In this document: positions 7,101-10,075 of the stretch, piece by piece | How positions within the stretch are numbered: the first letter of the stretch is position 1 | How the letters are laid out: each line of letters begins with the position of its first letter | Assembly: GCA_020061965.1 (NCBI GenBank) | Contig: JAGUXG010000072.1 | Span: forward strand, 1 to 10,075 | Length of the DNA: 10,075 nucleotides | Reading direction: 5' to 3' | DNA from: a bacterium | GTDB taxonomy: Bacteria; UBA9089; UBA9088; JAGUXG01 | Position numbers and translations under genes: made by a program | The notes under the pieces: generated by a model | The model's database searches: none | Told to the model about the DNA's origin: nothing | Seen by the model: only the letters and a program-made list of their open reading frames with translations

Positions 7101-8614
7101 CCCCATTTGGTTGTTTTTATTGGTAACCAGCCAAGGTCAGATACCTGGCCAATAGCTGGAATAATAAGATCAACATCTATTACAAATTCAGAGCCTGGAA
7201 AAGACACTGGCCGTCTTCTTCCTGATTCGTCTGGCTCTTTGAGTTCCATCTTAACACATTCAACACTTATCACCTTCCCATTACTACCATTAATTTTAGT
7301 AGGATTAGTCAGGAAATATATCTTGATTCCTTCTTCCTCGCAGGCTTGGACTTCATGAGGAGAAGCAGGCATCTCATCCCTTGAACGACGGTAAATGATA
7401 CTTACAGTTTCAGCCCCAAGCCGCACAGCTACCCTGGCTGCATCTATAGCTACATTACCACCGCCAACCACTGCCACTTTTTTCCCCTTGATATTCACCT
7501 TATTTCCAAGGTTTATCTCGGAAAGAAAAGAGATGCCGGATAAAACCCCATCCAGATCCTCACCAGGAACACCCATCTCTTTATTTACATGAGCACCAAT
7601 AGCAATCATAATAGCCTCAAAACCCTGATTTTTCAGGCTATCAAGAGAATCTATAGCAGTATTTAGTTTAAGTTCAACACCAGCATTGAGTATGGCCTCA
7701 ATCTCCCGCTGAATGATAGCCTGTGGCAGCCGATAGTCAGGGATGCCTACCCGCATCATTCCACCAGCTACAGGTAGTCTTTCAAACACCGTCACCTGAT
7801 AACCAACCAAAGCCAGATCGTGTGCCGCAGTCAGCCCTGCCGGACCTGAACCAATAATAGCTACTTTCTTTCCATTTTTTAACTGTGGACTGTGGACTGT
7901 AGACTGTGGACTATTATAATCTGCCACAAACCTCTTCAGACCAGCAATAGCAATAGGTTCATCCACCTTCCCTCGCATACACTCCGTCTCACACGGATGA
8001 TTGCAAACCCTGCCACAGATACCAGGAAATGGATTCTCTTGCCTGATGAGGTCAAGTGCCTCCTGATATTTCCCTTGAGCAATCAAGGCAACATACCCTT
8101 GCACACTAATATGCAAGGGACATCCGGACTTACAAGGAGATGTCCCACGCTTATCAATAGCAAAAGCGCCGGGTACTGCCTGAGCATACGGCTTATATAT
8201 TGCCTTTCTTGTATTAAGCCCCATATTAAACTCATTTGGTAGTTCAACCGGACACTCTTTAGCACAATCACCACAACCAGTACATTTAGTTACATCTATA
8301 TATCGCGGCTTTCTACGTACAGAAACCTTGAAATTGCCTGGTTCACCAGCAAGACCTATAACCTCTGATGTGGTCAAAAGCTCAATATTCAGGTTGCCTG
8401 AAATATCAACCAACCGTGGTGCCATAATACACATAGAGCAATCATTGGTTGGAAAGGTTTTGTCAAGTTGAGCCATCTTGCCACCAATCGCAGGTGTCTC
8501 TTCAACCAGATAGACCTTAAACCCGGCCTCTACAAGGTCAAGGGAAGCCTGCATCCCAGCAATCCCACCGCCAACCACCAAAACTGCACCTATTTTCTGT
8601 TTTTTAGTATTCAT
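4187..8614 (-). CDS. HdrA-GltD-HdrA fusion: multi-flavin, multi-[4Fe-4S] oxidoreductase (1475 aa)
   Basis: This is a giant redox polyprotein of heterodisulfide-reductase subunit A type. Residues 10-110 form the first FAD Rossmann half (VVGGGIAG at 13-20) with the HdrA motif NDCSMCIMAPRLVD (57-70). CTGCGDCAKECP (111-122) is a [4Fe-4S] motif. From about 157 a GltD/NfnB-like module is inserted: an N-terminal Cys domain (C161, C165, C200, C204, C208, C212), FAD site GSGPAGL (255-261), NAD(P)H site GGGNVAIDAARVA (384-396) and a second FAD motif GVFAGGD (520-526). A Cys-rich stretch (C616 to C632) follows, then the other HdrA half with QCVGSRDE (714-721) and the CC pair 730-731. A second HdrA unit starts near 914 (FICRCG, 918-923), with VIGGGASG (1057-1064) and QCVGSRNE (1205-1212). 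The C-terminus is a 2x[4Fe-4S] ferredoxin (C1406-C1416, C1436-C1446). It is probably cytoplasmic, possibly electron-bifurcating with NAD(P)H. No hdrB/hdrC are adjacent. No convincing Shine-Dalgarno or promoter is seen. Confidence 0.92.
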   Translation of the reverse strand: MNTKKQKIGAVLVVGGGIAGMQASLDLVEAGFKVYLVEETPAIGGKMAQLDKTFPTNDCSMCIMAPRLVDISGNLNIELLTTSEVIGLAGEPGNFKVSVRRKPRYIDVTKCTGCGDCAKECPVELPNEFNMGLNTRKAIYKPYAQAVPGAFAIDKRGTSPCKSGCPLHISVQGYVALIAQGKYQEALDLIRQENPFPGICGRVCNHPCETECMRGKVDEPIAIAGLKRFVADYNSPQSTVHSPQLKNGKKVAIIGSGPAGLTAAHDLALVGYQVTVFERLPVAGGMMRVGIPDYRLPQAIIQREIEAILNAGVELKLNTAIDSLDSLKNQGFEAIMIAIGAHVNKEMGVPGEDLDGVLSGISFLSEINLGNKVNIKGKKVAVVGGGNVAIDAARVAVRLGAETVSIIYRRSRDEMPASPHEVQACEEEGIKIYFLTNPTKINGSNGKVISVECVKMELKEPDESGRRRPVSFPGSEFVIDVDLIIPAIGQVSDLGWLPIKTTKWGTIEVDPQTLATNQKGVFAGGDVASGPAFIVNAIAAGHCAAESIDRYLRGIDLKQGREKNLLDVVKEVQLENIKKMPRHRMSQLEIEKRAGNFDEVELGFTCEEAKAEAQRCLSCGICSECYECERVCQAKAVEHDQTECIQEINVGSVVLAPGFEPVSAKVREEYGYGYYPNVITSLEFERYLSASGPTTGHVVRPSDHKEPKKVAWIQCVGSRDEEQKYCSSVCCMYATKEAIIAKDHAPGLEPTIFFMDVRAFGKGFDLYYERAQKEYGVRYIRCMASTVKEDPNTNNLTIRYVASNNELIEEEFEMVILSVGLKPSAKTQELAQRLGIALNQHGFYDTSTFSPIATSKEGVYIAGAASEPKDIPETVMQASGAAACVGELLSDARGSMMAKKEYPPEIDVAGQPPRIGIFICRCGINIAGVVDVPRVVEYAKGLANVACVEEKIYTCSQDSQALIKDKIREHNLNRVIVASCTPRTHERLFQDTIRDAGLNKYLFEMANIRDQCSWVHGSNHAAATEKAKELVAMACSRAALLEPLYHLSMDVIRRALVIGGGASGMVSALSLAEQGFEVELVEREAELGGNLRHVYSTLKGDDPQEYLKSLIEQVQAHKLIKVHLESKVKEASGHVGHFKSKIEDRRSKIEIEHGVVIVATGGVESKPTEYLYGEDERVTTQQELEEQIENRRSNIEDLKSIVMIQCVGSRNEERPYCSRICCSQAIKNALKLKERSPETRVYILYRDIRSYGFREDYYRQALGAGVVFIRYDVDGRPEVRVQNSSSIQNPLEVEVFDPILGNNLVLSADMVVLASAIVSHPENENLAPLLKVTLNAERFFLEAHMKLRPVDFATEGMFLCGLAHSPKLIEESIAQAQAAAGRAATILAKDHLEVGGVVSVIDGDKCVACLTCIRMCPYDVPAINEKGVAEIEAAKCQGCGICASECPAKAIQLMHYKDEQVMAKTGTLFEHFFKE
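5043..5198. repeat. Dispersed 11-mer repeat (CTATTTTCGAT) inside the HdrA-like gene
   Basis: Three exact copies lie at 5043-5053, 5167-5177 and 5188-5198, embedded in longer similar CTTCTAT-rich tracts. They encode the residues SKIEDRRSKIE (1140-1150) and QIENRRSNIED (1187-1197). The first and the other two copies are read in different frames, so the similarity is at the DNA level, not a protein repeat. Confidence 0.7.
7882..7912. repeat. Heptamer tandem repeat (ACTGTGG x 4.4) inside the HdrA-like gene
   Basis: Four consecutive heptamers (third copy ACTGTAG) plus ACT. They encode PQSTVHSPQ (236-244), exactly in the linker between the GltD-like N-terminal Cys domain and the FAD site at 255. 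Three 7-bp units make 21 bp, so the reading frame is kept. Confidence 0.85.
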
Positions 8615-8670
8615 AGTTCTAACGGTAATAATTGTGCACCATACATCACTGCCAAAACATCTATTGTTCT

Positions 8671-8725
8671 GATTAGCTCAGTTGCGGCGGTCTTGCCCGC
8701 CGTCAACTTCAGCGATTCGTTAGAC
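8671..8725 (-). other. attC-like hairpin (possible integron cassette site, one core box lost)
   Basis: On the minus strand the sequence starts with GTCTAAC (8725-8719), a match to the R'' core RYYYAAC, 5 nt after the toxin stop. An imperfect inverted repeat follows: arms 8718-8704 and 8684-8671 pair with unpaired bases at 8709/8710 and a bulged base at 8703, then a perfect CGGCGG/CCGCCG stem (8685-8690 with 8697-8702) and a 6-nt loop. Offset extrahelical bases on one arm are typical of attC. The expected terminal GTTRRRY box is absent; the flank reads AGAACAA. An ordinary GC-rich hairpin is the alternative. The rest of 8615-8730 shows no other feature. Confidence 0.45.
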
Positions 8726-8730
8726 AAATT

Positions 8731-9087
8731 TTATTCATTTGGCCGACGAATGCGAAAAATTCCTGGGCTGATTACAGCAAAAGCTTGTGGTAGTTCTGAG
8801 GTGTGTTGATCGATAGCAAAAGTAACTATTCCTGCTTTGCGTGTTGGCGATAGTCCTGCTAACCGAATGAGCACAACGCCAGGGATAAGACGATGTTGGC
8901 GGAACACCAACTCACCAAAGTCCTTATCTGCCGTCAACAGCAAGGCCGATTTCTGGTTTGCCAAATCAAGCACAGTATCATCAGAAATTCCTGGTTCCAT
9001 TTCGGCAACGTACCATATACGGTGACCATCCTGCCGAAGACGTTCAACGATTTGACGGTCTACACCTTCATCGGCTATAAAATTCAT
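8731..9087 (-). CDS. DUF5615 PIN-like toxin
   Basis: The family is the PIN-like DUF5615 group, predicted RNases paired with DUF433 antitoxins. The 118-residue product has the characteristic start MNFIADEGVD with acidic D6/E7, an acidic pair D36/D37 and the LLTADKDFGELVF block (50-62; D54, D56), then the conserved strand PGVVLIRLAGLSP. These acidic residues would coordinate the metal. Length and motifs are normal for the family. Its ATG overlaps the antitoxin stop by 4 bp (ATGA), indicating translational coupling. An attC-like structure follows its stop by 5 nt. Activity is inferred from family only. Confidence 0.88.
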   Translation of the reverse strand: MNFIADEGVDRQIVERLRQDGHRIWYVAEMEPGISDDTVLDLANQKSALLLTADKDFGELVFRQHRLIPGVVLIRLAGLSPTRKAGIVTFAIDQHTSELPQAFAVISPGIFRIRRPNE

Positions 9088-9320
9088 GTAACAGCCTCAG
9101 CAATCGGGTAAACCACATCAGCTCGCAAAGCCTGAGAGGCAAATGCTAATGCTGACTGAATTGCCTCATGGGTTAATCGAGGATGAGCATCAAGAATCTG
9201 TTCGGCAGTTTCACCAGCAGATAGCTTCTCTAAGATAAATTCAACAGTGATACGTGTCCCAGCAATAACAGGTTTCCCCATCATCACGTTTGGGTCGGAT
9301 ATAATCAATGGCTTTTGCAT
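9084..9320 (-). CDS. DUF433 antitoxin
   Basis: This is a 78-residue DUF433 protein, a small winged-helix-like antitoxin. The diagnostic blocks are SDPNVMMGKPVIAGTRITV (8-26), a helical FILEKLSAGETAEQIL and HPRLTHEAIQSALAFA (45-60). It is presumed to neutralise the DUF5615 toxin encoded next and possibly to autoregulate the operon. The start is fixed by a strong Shine-Dalgarno (GGAGG at 9331-9327, 6 nt before the ATG). It has its own promoter at 9345-9373. Confidence 0.9.
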   Translation of the reverse strand: MQKPLIISDPNVMMGKPVIAGTRITVEFILEKLSAGETAEQILDAHPRLTHEAIQSALAFASQALRADVVYPIAEAVT

Positions 9321-9344
9321 TTTTTACCTCCATAGAAAGAAGAT

Positions 9345-9373
9345 TCTATACTATTTTGGCTATGGAAACTCAA
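9345..9373 (-). promoter_or_regulatory. Sigma-70-like promoter of the DUF433/DUF5615 operon
   Basis: On the minus strand TTGAGT (9373-9368) and TATAGA (9350-9345) are 17 bp apart. Transcription would start near 9338, leaving a leader of about 18 nt that contains the GGAGG. The region 9321-9433 holds nothing else except a direct repeat CTATTTTGG at 9351-9359 and 9421-9429, which could be an operator for the antitoxin (speculative). Confidence 0.6.
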
Positions 9374-9433
9374 GAGAAAAAGGGATTACGTAAACTGTCT
9401 CTCCTCTTCCCATTTACTGCCTATTTTGGTGAA

Positions 9434-9811
9434 TCAGAATTCCACAAACTCTTCCGAATAGTGAGAGAAATCTAAATTCTCTTCATCAGGAATGAGACGA
9501 ATTCCCCATTGCTGCATGGCTAAAGCTCCGAAAAGCACCTCAATAAATTTGCCATTTTCGTCGTCACCGATCTGGTCAACGACCATCGCGTGAGTGGAGA
9601 TTAAATGTCCTTCAATCTCCGCCTGGAGAAGTGCTGTTTTGTTAGTTTCCTTTATTTCTCCACCCAATGCTGTTCGAATTGAATGAGGCATTTCCGATGT
9701 GCTCAGAACCGCTGCAACCGTAGGGACCACATAGGTATTACGAGCTCCTGTGTCGAACAGTGTCCAACACTCCTGTCCGTTGACTTTAATCATCTGACGT
9801 ATTCTTCCCAC
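9434..9811 (-). CDS. Retropepsin-like aspartic protease, single-domain
   Basis: A 125-residue protein with the aspartic-protease active-site motif FDTGARNTYV (19-28; catalytic D20 in D-T-G-A), preceded by the substrate-side strand VNGQECWTL. A hydrophobic-hydrophobic-Gly element (VLFGALAMQQWGI) lies near the end, as in retropepsin-like folds. One catalytic Asp per chain implies a homodimer. The substrate is unknown. The ATG at 9835 is possible, but an ideal Shine-Dalgarno AAGGAGG (9824-9818) ends 6 nt before the GTG at 9811, so I place the start there. It has its own near-consensus promoter. It lies 113 bp upstream of the DUF433 gene on the same strand. Confidence 0.78.
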   Translation of the reverse strand: MGRIRQMIKVNGQECWTLFDTGARNTYVVPTVAAVLSTSEMPHSIRTALGGEIKETNKTALLQAEIEGHLISTHAMVVDQIGDDENGKFIEVLFGALAMQQWGIRLIPDEENLDFSHYSEEFVEF

Positions 9812-9817
9812 AATATA

Positions 9818-9824
9818 CCTCCTT
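9818..9824 (-). promoter_or_regulatory. Strong ribosome-binding site deciding the protease start
   Basis: AAGGAGG on the minus strand lies inside the longer ATG-9835 reading, with a 6-nt spacer to GTG 9811. It makes the GTG the better start. Confidence 0.7.
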
Positions 9825-9883
9825 CCTCTCTCCATTCTGTTACAGGATTAATCAATGCTTGCTGTCACCTAACATAGGATTAT

Positions 9884-9899
9884 ACTGCCTATTGGCAGT
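9884..9899. repeat. Hairpin in the protease leader
   Basis: ACTGCC/GGCAGT with a TATT loop, about 70 nt upstream of the protease GTG and inside its predicted transcript. It has no U-tract on either side. It might stabilise the leader or act in regulation; the sequence shows no more. Confidence 0.4.
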
Positions 9900-9927
9900 C
9901 TTATACTACTGCATCATAAATTGTTAA

Positions 9928-9956
9928 ATTATGGCATAAATAAAGTATCCTGTCAA
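9928..9956 (-). promoter_or_regulatory. Sigma-70 promoter of the retropepsin-like gene
   Basis: On the minus strand a perfect -35 TTGACA (9956-9951) and CATAAT (9933-9928) are 17 bp apart. Transcription starts near 9921, giving a leader of about 110 nt. Confidence 0.75.
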
Positions 9957-10009
9957 GTCAGTTTGTTAGACTTTTAGTAACTATTTACCCAAGTGAAGGA
10001 ATCCATTGC

Positions 10010-10040
10010 AAAAAAGGGGTCAAGGGGGGACAGGATTCAA
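10010..10040. other. G-rich non-coding tract, possible mobile-element end
   Basis: AAAAAAGGGGTCAAGGGGGG followed by ACAGGATTCAA stands out in AT-rich intergenic DNA. Similar A-run/GGGGTC sequences often border IS200/REP-type transposase elements in environmental genomes (from memory). No transposase reading frame lies inside the window. The rest of the 9836-10075 gap contains only the promoter and hairpin listed. Confidence 0.25.
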
Positions 10041-10075
10041 GTGTTTGAAGAATTAACAAATCTTTCTTTCATCTC

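Noticed and set aside
8083..8274. Minus-strand 63-codon frame within the HdrA-like gene
   Set aside because: Out-of-frame shadow of the GltD-like region, where the main frame has clear conserved motifs.
8613..8730. Minus-strand 38-codon frame (TTG start about 8728) overlapping the HdrA-like ATG by ATGA
   Set aside because: Most of it is a readthrough of the attC-like hairpin right after the toxin stop, with no Shine-Dalgarno and no recognisable family. The ATGA overlap is probably chance.
9867..9971. ACCTAAC ... GTTAGAC pair as a second attC site
   Set aside because: The heptamers fit the core consensus, but the inner arms do not pair, and a perfect promoter lies between; likely chance.

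Overview
The window is about 10 kb of fairly low-GC bacterial DNA (roughly 40% GC by eye). It holds housekeeping genes on the left, one very large flavin/iron-sulfur redox gene in the middle, and a small accessory patch on the right. The redox gene, a 1475-residue HdrA-type polyprotein with an embedded GltD-like NAD(P)H module and many [4Fe-4S] motifs, points to an anaerobe. Several promoters match the sigma-70 consensus closely. The combination (HdrA-GltD fusion, abundant short dispersed repeats, toxin-antitoxin pair) suggests an uncultivated anaerobic lineage. The sequence alone does not fix the phylum.

Left part (1-4125). The C-terminal ATPase half of an ABC exporter enters from the left edge. 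It is followed by an intergenic palindrome and by nusB on the minus strand. nusB and efp are divergent, and their near-consensus promoters overlap at the -35 boxes. efp overlaps by 4 bp a BCCP-like gene (accB position) whose product has lost the biotin-acceptor lysine. tilS follows, flanked by inverted copies of a 34-bp repeat, the downstream one part of a 74-bp palindromic element. Next is a small single-pass membrane/coiled-coil protein with a perfect sigma-70 promoter. For efp and the membrane protein the start ATG lies exactly where transcription should begin (7 nt after the last base of the -10), with no Shine-Dalgarno. Both mRNAs are therefore probably leaderless.

Middle (4187-8614, minus strand). 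A single gene encodes HdrA half / ferredoxin motif / GltD-like domain / cysteine cluster / second HdrA half, then a second complete HdrA-like unit and a C-terminal 2x[4Fe-4S] ferredoxin. Short nucleotide repeats sit inside its coding sequence at linker or loop positions.

Right part (8615-10075, minus-strand genes). A DUF433 antitoxin/DUF5615 PIN-like toxin pair is followed 5 nt after its stop by a structure resembling an integron attC site with one core box lost. Upstream is a small retropepsin-like aspartic protease with its own promoter and a strong Shine-Dalgarno. The right edge has a G-rich non-coding tract that may be the end of a mobile element. These genes use canonical Shine-Dalgarno sites, unlike the leaderless housekeeping genes, which fits acquisition by transfer.
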